Shown: positions 8,421 to 20,820, counted from the first letter of the stretch. The stretch: DNA of 64,000 nt from UBA1447 sp964627535 (GCA_964627535.1 CAZVJW010000010.1:24207-88206), one strand, 5' to 3'. Translations and numbers: made by a program. The notes: generated from the letters alone by a model not told the origin.

Positions 8421-11400
8421 TTACTGTTGTCTTCCGGTTGAACGCTTTTTTCTTTGAAATACAAAGATGGAGGCTGACAGCACTATTGGCGCGAAGAAGG
8501 CAACCATATAGTCATTGCTTCCGGTTTTTGGGATTTCAATGTTGGCGGTGCTTGACAGCGATGAGCCCGTTTCGGTATTTGTATCGGATGCCGATGTGCC
8601 GTTCTTTGCTGTGTTTGAAACAGCCGGCGTGTTTTCGGCGTTTACGGCAGCAGGTGCCTTTTCAACAGCAAAACTGTCTATTCTTTTTGTTACGTTGCCG
8701 TTTACCGTAAAGGCATCAAAATAAAGTTTGTTGCCGTCAATTTGTATTGCCGAGAATACCGGCAACTCAACACTTACAATGCTTTGCGCTCTTGGAAACA
8801 GCAAATCGGTTTTGATGTTGCTTTTTGGCAGGTAATATTTCACACCGGAGCAGGCACTAATAGCGTATATAGTGCCCTTCGGTTCGATTTTTTCGCTGTA
8901 ATCCCTGCCATTGTAAGTTACTGTTTTTGTTTGGCTCTTGACAACCTTGTTCCCGCTCATGACGTCTGTTCTCAAATAAACATGGTCATGACCCTGCAGC
9001 ACAAGGTCAATACCGAGCTCGGGCAAAAGCGAACAAAGCTGCGCTCGGATTGCTTTAACGTCTTTATCGTCATAATGAGAGCCGTTAGAATACATGGCCT
9101 TGTGCAGAGCAACTATTTTCCACTGTGCATCGCTGGCAGCGGCGTCCTGTTTAAGCCATGCGATTTGCTCGTTGCTCAAAGCGTTTTTGGAACTCAAGTT
9201 GTTTGTGTTCAGCACAATAAAATGTACATTGTTGTAATCGTAGGAATAATAAACACCGCTGCTTCTGTCTTGCTGCGGAGCATCGGGAAGAAGGAGGTTC
9301 CGGTCAATCGAATAGTTCTTTTCCTCGTGGTTGCCGGTTGTCGGCATGAGGACGGTGCTCATTAAATTCGTTGAGGCGGAATTAAGAAGCCATTTCCATT
9401 GCTTGTTGTTTGCAGGGTTGTCGGTCAGGTCACCGGTGCTCATAATAAACTTGCTTTGCGGATATAGATTATATGCTGTTTTCACAACGTTTGCCCAAGT
9501 TTTGTATTGAAGTTCATCTTGTGACTGCGGGTCGGTCATATGGAAAAATGTTACCTTGTTCGAATTATCGGCTGTTTCTATAGTCCCTGTTTGGCTCCAC
9601 CAGCCTTTTGAAGCATCACCAACTCTGTAAGAATATTTCGTGCCTGCTGCAAGTCCCGTAAGTTGTATGTCATGACGAACGAGCGTAAAATCATAGGTTA
9701 AAAAACCGGTAATACCGAGATCAGCGCCCGGGGTTGACCTTGCAACCTTTTCGGATTTGCCTTTAATTCCGGCTCCTGTGGTTGATATACCGGTAAATAC
9801 CGGGTTTTGGCTGTAAGGTACTATCTCAATGTCTGTTTGCGTGGCACTGTATTTGGTGAACCAGGTTATATTTCGGGTGCTGTCAGTGTTATTTCCGAAT
9901 GTAACAGCAACCTGTGAGGGCAGACGGTAATCTTCAACTGTCGGAACAAATGTGACCGGGCCGCTGTAAGTCAAGGTTACATCATTATCTTCTTTAATTT
10001 CGGGGTCCTCATCAGTAACCATACATCCGATTATCTCGGAAATGGTACAGCCTAACGAATCAAACTGGCTTTGAGTCAGGTAATCTTTTGTGAAGTAATT
10101 CAACAAACCGTCTAAACTGTTGTATTTTTCCGGAAGAATAGAAAGTGTGGAGTCAATAATATTCGCATAACTGTTATTGCCGCCAAAAACAGCGTCGATA
10201 ACAGCAGTCAGGAAAACACCGATCATCTTCACAACACTGTCTTCGGGGAACAGCGTGCCCGGATTGAAGTCAAGCGTTGTGAGGATTTCCCCCTGAATAA
10301 GGTCGTCAAGAACAACATCAATTACAGTGTCATAAAAGGCTTTGGCACCGTTGCGGTTTTTAAAAAAGTCCAAAACATCAGGTATAAAAACATCGTTGCT
10401 GATATCCTCGTTGCCTTGGTAAAGGGTTGCGATAACACTGTAAGCGGCGTCCTGCAGAGTTCCGGGTTTTTCGGGGTCTCCGAAACCCAGCGAATCAATA
10501 TATTTTGTGCATGGATAATCGGATACCTGCATAGAAACAAGGCCTTGTGCAACCCATTGAATAATCTCAATCACCTTGGCGGGGTTGTTTATATAATTTT
10601 CATCAATCTGATTAGCTAAATCAGTCACGAAACTCATCATATTGCTTGATGTAAATATATCCAAGTTCCCGACAGCTAAACCGCCTTTAATTGCGTTGTT
10701 GAAAATTCCGCTCAAATCAATACCTTTGGATGTAAGATATGCAAGCATGCCGCCATGCTTTTGAATATCATCGAATATGCTGGTTAAAAAAACGTCAGCC
10801 ATACCGGCGCCAAAATTTGCAAGGCCGTCATTGCCGTATGTCTGCCCAAAGGAGAAGGTGTTTTTATAAGGTTTCTCATATGTCGAGCCTTCGGCGGAAA
10901 TTTGCTGCTCGCAGTCGACATCAAACGTTTTGTAAGCAGTACTAATACCGCCGCCCGTGTTGTCAAACCGGACTTCTCTGAAAGTGTTGGGGAAACCGGT
11001 AAGCGAAGAGGTGCTGCAGTCATACATGGTCTCGCCATTGTCAGATACATGGCTTGCTATATTGCTGACATGCATGTGGCCGGTGAAAGCATAATGCATA
11101 CCTGCGTCGGTAAGTGCTTCGGTGGTTTCCAGCCAATTGTCAACCATGAAATCCTGGAAAATAGTCGGTTCGATTTCAAACTGTGGAACGAAACTGTGAT
11201 GCATCATTCCGATAACAGTTTCCCCGCAGCTTGCCGCCTCAGATTCCTCGTTTAGGACCCATTTCATAAGGCCCGGAGTAATGTTGCCGCCGGTTTCGTG
11301 TTCGTCATCCCCGTCGGCTGTGCTGTCACCGCTGTACTTCCCGGCGTCGATTGCAATCAGTCTGTAGCCGCCGTCAAGGCGCACGGAATAAGAAAGCATA

Positions 11401-11975
11401 CCGGCTTGTTCGCCCGCGGGCGGAGAATACGTGTGATATGCCAAATCATAACCGAGGTTTTTATATATTTCCCTGAAATCCGCAGGAGTGGCGGCACGGG
11501 TGCTTTCCTCCCGGTTGTTTTCAAAAGTGATAGCGTTGCTGTTGTTTATATCGTGATTTCCGTTAATGACAAGAACCTGTATGCCTGTTTTTTTCTCAAA
11601 CTGTTCCAGCCTGGCGGCAAGTTCGATATGTCCGGCATACTCGCTGTCCTTTGTCAAATCACCCGGTATGATTAAATATTTACAGCTGTTTTCATCCGAA
11701 TGTACATCAATGGCATTAAGCGCCGCGTCAAGCAAAGCTGCGCACTGAATATCCTGCCTTGCTGAATTTGCGCAATGCTGCTGCCAGAGTTCACCTTTGC
11801 TGCCCATAAGGCTTTGCGGATAATAGTGAATATCCGAAATAACAGAAATCTGCAGGGGAGCTTCTTTAACTGCCGTTAAAGCTGTGAATAAACCTGTGGG
11901 GATAGCCGAAAACAGAATAATTATTGCTAAGGTAATTGCTAAAACTCTTAAGACTTTTCTTGAGGACCCATTCAT
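8421..11975 (-). CDS. Sortase-anchored surface protein with two metallophosphoesterase domains
   Basis: 1184 residues. A signal peptide (about 1-35) precedes a first calcineurin-like phosphoesterase with SDIHYYP, PGDLTKDSEY, NGNHDINN, MMHHS and GHMHVS (all five metal-ligand blocks). A helical region of about 300 residues follows. From about 690 there is a purple-acid-phosphatase-like Fn3 domain and then a second phosphoesterase with HMTDPQSQDE, STGDLTDN, TGNHEEKN, ALHKAMYS and GHDHVYLRT. The end has a Thr/Ser/Asn linker, IPKTGS, a hydrophobic stretch and RKKR, i.e. a cell-wall sorting signal. Both catalytic sets look intact. Substrate unknown (phosphoesters, possibly nucleotides or phytate-like compounds). 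GGAGG lies 11 bases upstream of the ATG. Confidence 0.85.
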   Translation of the reverse strand: MNGSSRKVLRVLAITLAIIILFSAIPTGLFTALTAVKEAPLQISVISDIHYYPQSLMGSKGELWQQHCANSARQDIQCAALLDAALNAIDVHSDENSCKYLIIPGDLTKDSEYAGHIELAARLEQFEKKTGIQVLVINGNHDINNSNAITFENNREESTRAATPADFREIYKNLGYDLAYHTYSPPAGEQAGMLSYSVRLDGGYRLIAIDAGKYSGDSTADGDDEHETGGNITPGLMKWVLNEESEAASCGETVIGMMHHSFVPQFEIEPTIFQDFMVDNWLETTEALTDAGMHYAFTGHMHVSNIASHVSDNGETMYDCSTSSLTGFPNTFREVRFDNTGGGISTAYKTFDVDCEQQISAEGSTYEKPYKNTFSFGQTYGNDGLANFGAGMADVFLTSIFDDIQKHGGMLAYLTSKGIDLSGIFNNAIKGGLAVGNLDIFTSSNMMSFVTDLANQIDENYINNPAKVIEIIQWVAQGLVSMQVSDYPCTKYIDSLGFGDPEKPGTLQDAAYSVIATLYQGNEDISNDVFIPDVLDFFKNRNGAKAFYDTVIDVVLDDLIQGEILTTLDFNPGTLFPEDSVVKMIGVFLTAVIDAVFGGNNSYANIIDSTLSILPEKYNSLDGLLNYFTKDYLTQSQFDSLGCTISEIIGCMVTDEDPEIKEDNDVTLTYSGPVTFVPTVEDYRLPSQVAVTFGNNTDSTRNITWFTKYSATQTDIEIVPYSQNPVFTGISTTGAGIKGKSEKVARSTPGADLGITGFLTYDFTLVRHDIQLTGLAAGTKYSYRVGDASKGWWSQTGTIETADNSNKVTFFHMTDPQSQDELQYKTWANVVKTAYNLYPQSKFIMSTGDLTDNPANNKQWKWLLNSASTNLMSTVLMPTTGNHEEKNYSIDRNLLLPDAPQQDRSSGVYYSYDYNNVHFIVLNTNNLSSKNALSNEQIAWLKQDAAASDAQWKIVALHKAMYSNGSHYDDKDVKAIRAQLCSLLPELGIDLVLQGHDHVYLRTDVMSGNKVVKSQTKTVTYNGRDYSEKIEPKGTIYAISACSGVKYYLPKSNIKTDLLFPRAQSIVSVELPVFSAIQIDGNKLYFDAFTVNGNVTKRIDSFAVEKAPAAVNAENTPAVSNTAKNGTSASDTNTETGSSLSSTANIEIPKTGSNDYMVAFFAPIVLSASIFVFQRKKRSTGRQQ

Positions 11976-12002
11976 TGCGTAATAAACCTCCGAATTCTTT
12001 AC

Positions 12003-14477
12003 TTATATATTTTTTAAAACCTTTTTTGCATTCAAAAGCGCATGCGGTATTCCGCCCAGTATCATTCGCAGCCCCTTGCAGGGTTTGTCTGCGTTTAATA
12101 TTCTGAGCAAGCCTTCGGCCATACGTTGGGTGAACAAGCCGCCGCTCATCGAAACAAAACTCCGGATTGGTGTTTGAAGCGCAATGGCATTCATCATGCG
12201 CGAATTCTCACCTTTGTCGATTCGTCTGAGCAGGAAACCGATAAACCTGCCGAATCGGCTACCCCATTTCGTGTGGGCAGCATTTTCAAAGTTGTCGGTA
12301 ATATCAATTGGCAGAGACTTGTCTTTAACAACGGAAGGGACAGGATATCCCAATAACGCTTCAAACTGTTCGTCGGGAACATCGGCGATTTCACCTGAAA
12401 AATAACAGGGAGCGGTTTCTTTGTAGTCGGGGACAGGCGCGTTAGGCGCAGTCGATTCAACTTGAATGACGGTTTTCAGTTTTATATCCGCTGCTGATGC
12501 TCCGACGAGTATATCAAAACTGCCGCTTTCAACATGCCAGTCGTGAATGGCGGTGTTATAATAGGCAAACGCTCTCTTGCCGAGGATAACAGAAACTTCT
12601 TTTTCTTCGCCCGGGTTAAGAAATACCTTTTCAAAACCTTTAAGCTCCTTTGGCGCTCTGAAAATTGTGCTTTCCTCGTCAGCAATATATAGCTGCGCGA
12701 TTTCGGCGCCGGCGGTATTACCGGTATTTTTTACCATAAATGTAACGGTAACTTTTTCATCGTCCTTCATCGATGTTTTATCGGTTTTCATATCATAATA
12801 ATCAAACTGCGTGTAAGAAAGACCGTAACCGAACGGGAAAACGACGTTCTTTTTTATTTTATCATAATACCTGTAGCCGATATATATACTCTCCCTGTAT
12901 TCAACCGTGGCCGGGTTGCCGGGGAAATTCTTAAAGCACGGGGTACACTCGGCACAGCAGGGATATGTTTCGGCAAGTTTGCCGCTCGGGGTTACCGCGC
13001 CTGTCAAAATATCCGCGATACCGCCGGCGCCCGCTTGGCCGCCGAGGTAACCGTTAAGCAATGCTTTAATCTTGTTAAGCCATGGCATTTCCACAGGTGA
13101 TCCGCCGGAAAGAATAACAATGGTATTCGGATTAACACCGCTTACGGCGTCAGTAAGGGCATTATGGCCAACCGGTAATTTCATATGCTCCCGGTCAAAC
13201 CCCTCGGATTCATATTCGGCGGTTAACCCGATAAATAAAAGTACGATATCCGCTGATTTCGCTGCTTCAACAGCTTCATCAATGAGTTTTTGATTAGGCT
13301 TGTCGCTGTTAACACTGTAACCGGCCGCATAGGTAGAATTAACACCGAGTTCTTTCAGGCAATCATATGCGTTGTCCAAACGGGTGGGATTAATCAGCGA
13401 ACTTCCGGCGCCCTGATATCTTGGCACCTTGGCCATTTCGCCGATAACGGCAACCTTCACGCCCTTTTTTAAAGGCAATATATCACCGTCGTTTTTAAGC
13501 AAAACCATGGACTGCCCGGCTATTTTCCTTGCGATTGTATGATGAGCATTTTTATCATAGGTAAATACTTGTCCCGAAAGCTTGTTGCCCTTAAAAATTA
13601 ACTGCAAAATAGCCGCGGTTCTTTCATTCAATATTTCTTCGCTTAGTTCGCCGTTTTGAACTGCTTTAATAATTTTGGCGGTACCGAGGCCGAAAGAGGA
13701 GGGCATCTCCAAGTCGTTGCCGGCGGCAAGACCTTTTGACCTGTCGTTAACAGCGCCCCAGTCGCTGACAACAACGCCTTCGTAGCCCCATTCTTCACGC
13801 AGAATTTTATGTTGCAGCCATTCGTTTTCGGTGCAGAATTCACCGTTCAAGCGGTTATATGCGCTCATTACAGTCCAGGGTTTACCTTCTTTTACGGCGG
13901 TTTCGAAAGCTGCCAGATAAATCTCGCGCAGGGTTCTTTCGTCAATAACCGCGTTGACAGTCATCCGGCGGGTTTCTTGGCTGTTGACGGCAAAGTGCTT
14001 GAGAGATGTGCCGACACCTTTTGACTGTACCCCTTGAATAAAAGCCGCGCCCATTTCACCAGCCAGCAGCGGGTCTTCCGAAAAATATTCAAAATTCCGC
14101 CCGCAAAGGGGAGATCTTTTCATGTTGACACCGGGGCCGAGAACGACAGAAACCTTTTCCTGGCGGCATTCATCAGCAAGCGCTTCACCCATTTCGTACA
14201 GCAATGACCTGTCCCATGAACATGCAGTTGTAACCGCGGTCGGAAAACATACAGCGGGCACACTGTTGAGAAGCCCTTCGCTTTTTTGATTCGGGTCTCT
14301 CTTGCGCAATCCATGAGGACCGTCGGCAACCATAATAGGGGGGATGCCAAGTTTTTCATAATTTTTCAGGTGCCAGGAATCGTCGCCGTCACAAATGGCC
14401 GCTTTTTCTTCGAGCGTCATTTTGCTGATTAAATCCTTAATTTCTTCATTACTCTTTGTATTTTCTGTTACTGACAT
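12003..14477 (-). CDS. Beta-glucosidase-type glycoside hydrolase family 3
   Basis: 824 residues, no signal peptide, so probably cytoplasmic. The N-terminal TIM-barrel carries VADGPHGLRK, KHFAVNSQE and VVSDWGAV, whose Asp is the expected nucleophile. The second domain (about 330-550) and a fibronectin III-like C-terminal domain (about 575-650) follow the normal GH3 order, with an extra tail of roughly 130 residues. Family members release terminal beta-linked glucose or xylose. AAGGAG precedes the ATG. It lies 29 bases from the end of the esterase gene, so the two probably form a unit for sugar or ester removal. Confidence 0.92.
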   Translation of the reverse strand: MSVTENTKSNEEIKDLISKMTLEEKAAICDGDDSWHLKNYEKLGIPPIMVADGPHGLRKRDPNQKSEGLLNSVPAVCFPTAVTTACSWDRSLLYEMGEALADECRQEKVSVVLGPGVNMKRSPLCGRNFEYFSEDPLLAGEMGAAFIQGVQSKGVGTSLKHFAVNSQETRRMTVNAVIDERTLREIYLAAFETAVKEGKPWTVMSAYNRLNGEFCTENEWLQHKILREEWGYEGVVVSDWGAVNDRSKGLAAGNDLEMPSSFGLGTAKIIKAVQNGELSEEILNERTAAILQLIFKGNKLSGQVFTYDKNAHHTIARKIAGQSMVLLKNDGDILPLKKGVKVAVIGEMAKVPRYQGAGSSLINPTRLDNAYDCLKELGVNSTYAAGYSVNSDKPNQKLIDEAVEAAKSADIVLLFIGLTAEYESEGFDREHMKLPVGHNALTDAVSGVNPNTIVILSGGSPVEMPWLNKIKALLNGYLGGQAGAGGIADILTGAVTPSGKLAETYPCCAECTPCFKNFPGNPATVEYRESIYIGYRYYDKIKKNVVFPFGYGLSYTQFDYYDMKTDKTSMKDDEKVTVTFMVKNTGNTAGAEIAQLYIADEESTIFRAPKELKGFEKVFLNPGEEKEVSVILGKRAFAYYNTAIHDWHVESGSFDILVGASAADIKLKTVIQVESTAPNAPVPDYKETAPCYFSGEIADVPDEQFEALLGYPVPSVVKDKSLPIDITDNFENAAHTKWGSRFGRFIGFLLRRIDKGENSRMMNAIALQTPIRSFVSMSGGLFTQRMAEGLLRILNADKPCKGLRMILGGIPHALLNAKKVLKNI

Positions 14478-14506
14478 AGGCTTCTCCTTATAAAAAAATT
14501 GATAAT

Positions 14507-15400
14507 TTAAAATCCGTAATATTTAAGCCATCTTGTGCATAAATCGCTCCAGCAAACGGTCAGACCGTTATAGCCTGAGTCAGCGGGGTTGTTATAATTA
14601 ATCCAATCCGAAAGTGCCTGCCCGTGCTCGCCGTAGGGGAATATGTGCATTTCAACCGGCACCTTCATTTTTCGCAGCAAAGCAGCCAGGTCAAAAGAAA
14701 TATTGTAGTTAACCAGCATATCTTCAAAAGACTGCCAAATAAAAGCAGGCGGGAACTTCATGCCTTTTTCCGGTTTGAAGTTAAAATATGACATAAGGTT
14801 GAACTCATCTTCGTCTTCCTCTTCAATTTCATCCACGATATAAACCGCGGCATAGGCCAGCATCGCGGCGGCGGGGCGGCAGGGGCAGCGTTCGACCGGA
14901 TCCTGGGAGCCGAGGTTGCCGTCGTCTCCGTAAAAACAGGTCATAGCGGCGAGGTTTCCACCGGCGGAAAAGCCTATTACGCCGATTTTTTCGGGATTGA
15001 TATTCAATTCTCCGGCATGGCAATAAAGCTGCCTGACGCATCTCTTTGCATCGGCAAGGATAAATTTTTTCGGATAGGGTACAAGCCTGTAATCAAGCAC
15101 AGCAGCGTTTATACCCGCTAAATTTAATTTTTTTGCTATCGCAACACCTTCGCTTGTGGATTTAAAAGTATAACCGCCGCCTGCCATAACAACAACACAG
15201 CCTTTGCCGCCGCCGTCCGGAGCCGGTAAAAAAATAAAACTTGGTGCGGGTTGATTGAATTCTTCCACATAACCCGGTGTTTCACCGTCCCAAAGCGGGT
15301 ATTTTTTGAACTGCCCAAGTTCGCTTTGCCAACGCAAGTTTCTTTCGCTGTTGTCTTCAAAATCAATAAGTCCCGGCATAAATATTCCCATCCTTTTCAT
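14507..15400 (-). CDS. Alpha/beta-hydrolase esterase (acetyl-xylan-esterase/BD-FAE-like)
   Basis: 297 residues. The oxyanion-hole region reads VVVMAGGGYTF, the nucleophile elbow GFSAGGNLAA (Ser in GxSxG), and the catalytic His is in YGEHGQAL near residue 265. This order is typical of the esterases often found beside glycosidases in gut and rumen Clostridia. Start uncertain: ATG at 15400 has no clear ribosome site, whereas ATG at 15379 follows AAAAGGATGGGA. Substrate likely acetylated sugars or other short acyl esters (inference from its GH3 neighbour). Confidence 0.8.
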   Translation of the reverse strand: MKRMGIFMPGLIDFEDNSERNLRWQSELGQFKKYPLWDGETPGYVEEFNQPAPSFIFLPAPDGGGKGCVVVMAGGGYTFKSTSEGVAIAKKLNLAGINAAVLDYRLVPYPKKFILADAKRCVRQLYCHAGELNINPEKIGVIGFSAGGNLAAMTCFYGDDGNLGSQDPVERCPCRPAAAMLAYAAVYIVDEIEEEDEDEFNLMSYFNFKPEKGMKFPPAFIWQSFEDMLVNYNISFDLAALLRKMKVPVEMHIFPYGEHGQALSDWINYNNPADSGYNGLTVCWSDLCTRWLKYYGF

Positions 15401-15475
15401 AATTTTATATGTGAACAGTGGTTAGTGGTCGGTGGTCACGGGTTACAAGAAAGCCTGTTTTTTATCGTGCCCCTA

Positions 15476-15520
15476 CTTCTTCCCAACTTCTTTGCAACCT
15501 CTTTCCAACTTCTTCTCAAT
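15476..15520 (-). repeat. 11-bp tandem array (4 units) after rmuC
   Basis: Read on the minus strand, directly after the rmuC stop, units ATTGAGAAGAA, GTTGGAAAGAG, GTTGCAAAGAA, GTTGGGAAGAA follow each other at 11 bp. Consensus GTTGNNAAGAA. The phase and GTT start are shared with the arrays at 5336 and 42766, but the rest of the unit differs. Confidence 0.6.
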
Positions 15521-16888
15521 CTATTCGCTGTCATCCGCTGCGGTTATTCCCAAAATCTCGGCTGCTTCTCCGTATTCAATTTTATCAACGTTCTTCAGTT
15601 TACCCTGAATCAACCTGTTTCTGTCCTGCGCTTCGCCGATGGAATTCCCGGCTTCTTCAATCTTTTTCTTTGCCTTGTCCAGCAATCCGCCGAATTTGTC
15701 GTACTGAACCTTGGCAGCGGCGAGCAGGCTTCGTACCTCGTTTGCCTTGTCGTTGATTGCAACTGCTTTAAAACCCATCGAAAGCGAGTTCAGAAGCGCG
15801 GTTATGGTTGTCGGTCCCGCTATCATGATGTTAAGCTCATTTTGCAGCCGCTCGGGCAGCCCAGTTCTGGAGGACGCAACCTCGGCATACAGCCCTTCCG
15901 TCGCAAGGTACATAATTGCGAAAGGTGTTGTTACAGGCAAGTTGATATATTTTGTTACCGCTCTCGCTTCGTTCAAAATTCTTGTTTCGAGCGCTTTGCG
16001 CGCGCTTAAAAGAGCATCCGCGTCGGCAATATCCGCCGCTGTGCAAAGACGGATATAATCCTCCATCGGCAGCTTGGAGTCAATGGGCAGATAAGTGATT
16101 TCCTTGTTGTCCGGGCCTGACGGGATTTTTATGGCAAATTCAACCCGTTCGCTGCTGCCTGCCCTGGTCGCAAAGTTCCGCTCATACATATTCGGTATGG
16201 TTTGGTCCAGTATGCCTTCCAGCTGAACCTCTGCCCAGGTGCCTCTTGCCTTGACATTCGTTAAAACACGGTTTAAGGAGGTTACATTGTTTGTAACGCC
16301 TGTCGAAAGTTCTTTCATTTCGCCAAGGGATTTATTGACGCTCTCCAACTGATCCGAAACGGTTTTGAAAGATGAACCAAGCCTGACGGTTAGCGTTTCA
16401 TTGAGCTTTTCGTCAACGGTCATTCGCATCTGATCCAGCTTCTTTTCATTGCTTTCCTGCATTTTGCCGATTGCTTCGGAAATAATACGGCTCTGTCTTT
16501 CGTTTTGTTCAAGATTATTTTTGTGAATGGTACCGAGCGAATCCGTCACTTTCTCGGAAAGCTGCCGCTGGTGTTCAACATTCGCTATTTTCATCTCGTT
16601 GAGCTTTTCACCCATATTTTTTAAGCTCTCGGCGGTTTCTTCCCTTATATCCTTTTGAAACTGCCCGCTTTCCCTGCGGCTGCGCTCGAATTCATCCGCA
16701 ACCTGGCGGCTGAAAGCATCAAGCCGTTCGCTTATCAATAAAAGCCGGGTTTTCAATTCGGGTATGCTTTTTGCTGTTTCGCTGTTATCCGTGCTGCCGA
16801 TGTTTTTTAAACGAACCAAAATAACCGCGCAAAGAACCGCTGTAAATAAAGCGAGTACGGAAACAGCTGTTAAAAGAGCAGAATCCAA
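15521..16888 (-). CDS. rmuC: DNA recombination protein RmuC family
   Basis: 455 residues. An N-terminal membrane segment (about 5-25) is followed by a long coiled coil (about 40-190) and the RmuC domain (about 200-420), with KARGTWAEVQLEGILDQ and FAIKIPSGPDNKE near its start. RmuC limits inversions at short inverted repeats in E. coli; the domain is related to restriction-type nucleases. The start is a TTG preceded by GGGGGGAAAG. Divergent from ppdK across a 321-base gap. Confidence 0.88.
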   Translation of the reverse strand: MDSALLTAVSVLALFTAVLCAVILVRLKNIGSTDNSETAKSIPELKTRLLLISERLDAFSRQVADEFERSRRESGQFQKDIREETAESLKNMGEKLNEMKIANVEHQRQLSEKVTDSLGTIHKNNLEQNERQSRIISEAIGKMQESNEKKLDQMRMTVDEKLNETLTVRLGSSFKTVSDQLESVNKSLGEMKELSTGVTNNVTSLNRVLTNVKARGTWAEVQLEGILDQTIPNMYERNFATRAGSSERVEFAIKIPSGPDNKEITYLPIDSKLPMEDYIRLCTAADIADADALLSARKALETRILNEARAVTKYINLPVTTPFAIMYLATEGLYAEVASSRTGLPERLQNELNIMIAGPTTITALLNSLSMGFKAVAINDKANEVRSLLAAAKVQYDKFGGLLDKAKKKIEEAGNSIGEAQDRNRLIQGKLKNVDKIEYGEAAEILGITAADDSE

Positions 16889-17091
16889 AACTTTCCCCCC
16901 ATATTTTTGTCTTTAATATATTTAATAAATTATATCAGAACAGTATAAAATATACAACGGAAAACACAAAAAAATGAGCTTTAAACAGGTTACTGCGCAA
17001 ATTGCGATTCAAATAAATATTTATTGGAAAATTGGGGAAATGTTAACAAAAGTATAGCCGGGGTACAACCTATCTTTATTGTAAAAATGCA

Positions 17092-17120
17092 TAGAAATTC
17101 ATTATTATATCTGTTATACT
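17092..17120 (+). promoter_or_regulatory. Probable ppdK promoter (extended -10)
   Basis: TAGAAA, 17 bases, TATACT, with TG one base before the -10 (TGTTATACT). The -35 is weak and the extended -10 compensates. It lies about 90 bases before the ppdK ATG in the 16889-17209 gap; nothing else was seen in that gap. The same TGnTATACT form is used before dnaA and rpsO. Confidence 0.5.
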
Positions 17121-17209
17121 GCAATGTGGATATTAGAGTGCTGAAAAGGTTCATCTGTTATGTTCAATGCTCGGTATAATTTTACAATAAATTTTGGAGG
17201 TAATAGTTA

Positions 17210-19849
<2,640 letters not shown>

Positions 19850-19881
19850 ATTTTCCGATTTTGCGGCAATAATAAACCTAA

Positions 19882-19912
19882 GCGGCCTCGGACGGTTTTT
19901 CGCCCGGGGCCG
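19882..19912 (+). terminator. Hairpin after ppdK
   Basis: GCGGCCTCGG and CCCGGGGCCG pair around a loop just after the ppdK stop; only a weak T tract follows. A clearer version of the same GGCCTC hairpin follows the duplicated ppdK fragment at 22108. Confidence 0.5.
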
Positions 19913-19962
19913 TAATTCTTGCTTGCAAAGACTATGCAGGATGATAAAAATGAAATAAATCG

Positions 19963-19991
19963 TTGTTTTTATTTGTTTGATAGGATATAAT
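19963..19991 (+). promoter_or_regulatory. Probable promoter of the MNT/HEPN pair
   Basis: TTGTTT, 17 bases, TATAAT, ending 22 bases before the ATG of the nucleotidyltransferase gene. Confidence 0.55.
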
Positions 19992-20013
19992 ACGAATGAA
20001 AGAAGGTGAGTTG

Positions 20014-20355
20014 ATGTGCACAAAGAACCAGCTTGATAATATTCTCATTGATGTTGTGGATGAAACAAAGAACCTTTTCGGCGCTAAGCTAAATGCGGTA
20101 ATACTGTATGGCTCCTATGCGCGCGGCGATTATGACGGCGAGTCGGATATCGACATTTTAATTATTGCGGACATTCCGCAGGATGAATGCTGGCATTACA
20201 ATACCCGGCTTATCACACATGTATCACAGCTTGAGCTTGATAATGATATTGTGATATCAACTCACGTTGTGGAACGCGCGATGTTTGAGAGATTTCAAAC
20301 CGCTTCGCCGTTTTATCGCAATGTTACGCGGGAGGGAATCAAAATTGCAGGTTGA
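20014..20355 (+). CDS. Minimal nucleotidyltransferase (MNT), probable antitoxin of a HEPN/MNT pair
   Basis: 113 residues from ATG at 20014 (GAAGGTGAG just upstream; an ATG six codons earlier lacks a site). The core reads VILYGSYARGDYDGESDIDILI, with G-S, D-x-D and a later acidic strand as in pol-beta-type minimal nucleotidyltransferases. In studied systems of this kind the MNT AMPylates the HEPN ribonuclease to silence it. Overlaps the following HEPN gene by 11 bases. Sits between ppdK and a duplicated ppdK tail, in accessory DNA. Confidence 0.8.
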   Translation: MCTKNQLDNILIDVVDETKNLFGAKLNAVILYGSYARGDYDGESDIDILIIADIPQDECWHYNTRLITHVSQLELDNDIVISTHVVERAMFERFQTASPFYRNVTREGIKIAG

Positions 20356-20737
20356 CGAAAAAATAACCTTATCGAAAGCAAGGCTTGAAAATGCTGAGGA
20401 TTGTCTGCGTGATGCCCGGTTGCTTGCAGATTCCGACAGATGCAAGGCTTTGGTTAACCGCACCTATTATGCGGTGTTTCATGCAATGCGTGCTGTGCTT
20501 GTTCTTGATGAATTTGACAGCAAAAAGCATTCCGGGATTATTGCCGAGTTTCGTCGAAATTATATAAAAACAGGAATATTTGACAGCGAGTTGTCTGCGG
20601 TTATCAGCACACTCTTCTTAGCCCGCTCAAACAGCGACTATGACGACTTTTATGTGATTGCAAAAGCAGATGCCGTTCAACAGCTCCATGATGCTGAAAG
20701 ATTTGTGGAAGCAGTAAAAAAGTATCTCGATTATTAA
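20345..20737 (+). CDS. HEPN-domain protein, probable ribonuclease toxin
   Basis: 130 residues from a TTG at 20345 preceded by GGGAGG at good distance; the open frame extends further upstream, but those codons lie in the MNT gene out of frame and have no homology to the fold. The motif NRTYYAVFH (R, six residues, H) is the HEPN RNase signature, followed by helices ending SDYDDFYV and a final long helix. Paired with the MNT gene it forms a candidate toxin-antitoxin or defence module. Alternative: a non-toxic HEPN/MNT housekeeping pair. Confidence 0.8.
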   Translation: MQVDEKITLSKARLENAEDCLRDARLLADSDRCKALVNRTYYAVFHAMRAVLVLDEFDSKKHSGIIAEFRRNYIKTGIFDSELSAVISTLFLARSNSDYDDFYVIAKADAVQQLHDAERFVEAVKKYLDY

Positions 20738-20785
20738 TCGTTATGAATGATTTTCTATTTGTTTATTTCTTGGAAGGAAATACAA

Positions 20786-20820
20786 GAGCAGATGCACATG
20801 AGTTTGTGCATCTGCTCTTT
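20786..20820 (+). terminator. Strong intrinsic terminator after the HEPN gene
   Basis: GAGCAGATGCACA pairs perfectly with TGTGCATCTGCTC around a short loop and is followed by TTTT. Confidence 0.85.
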
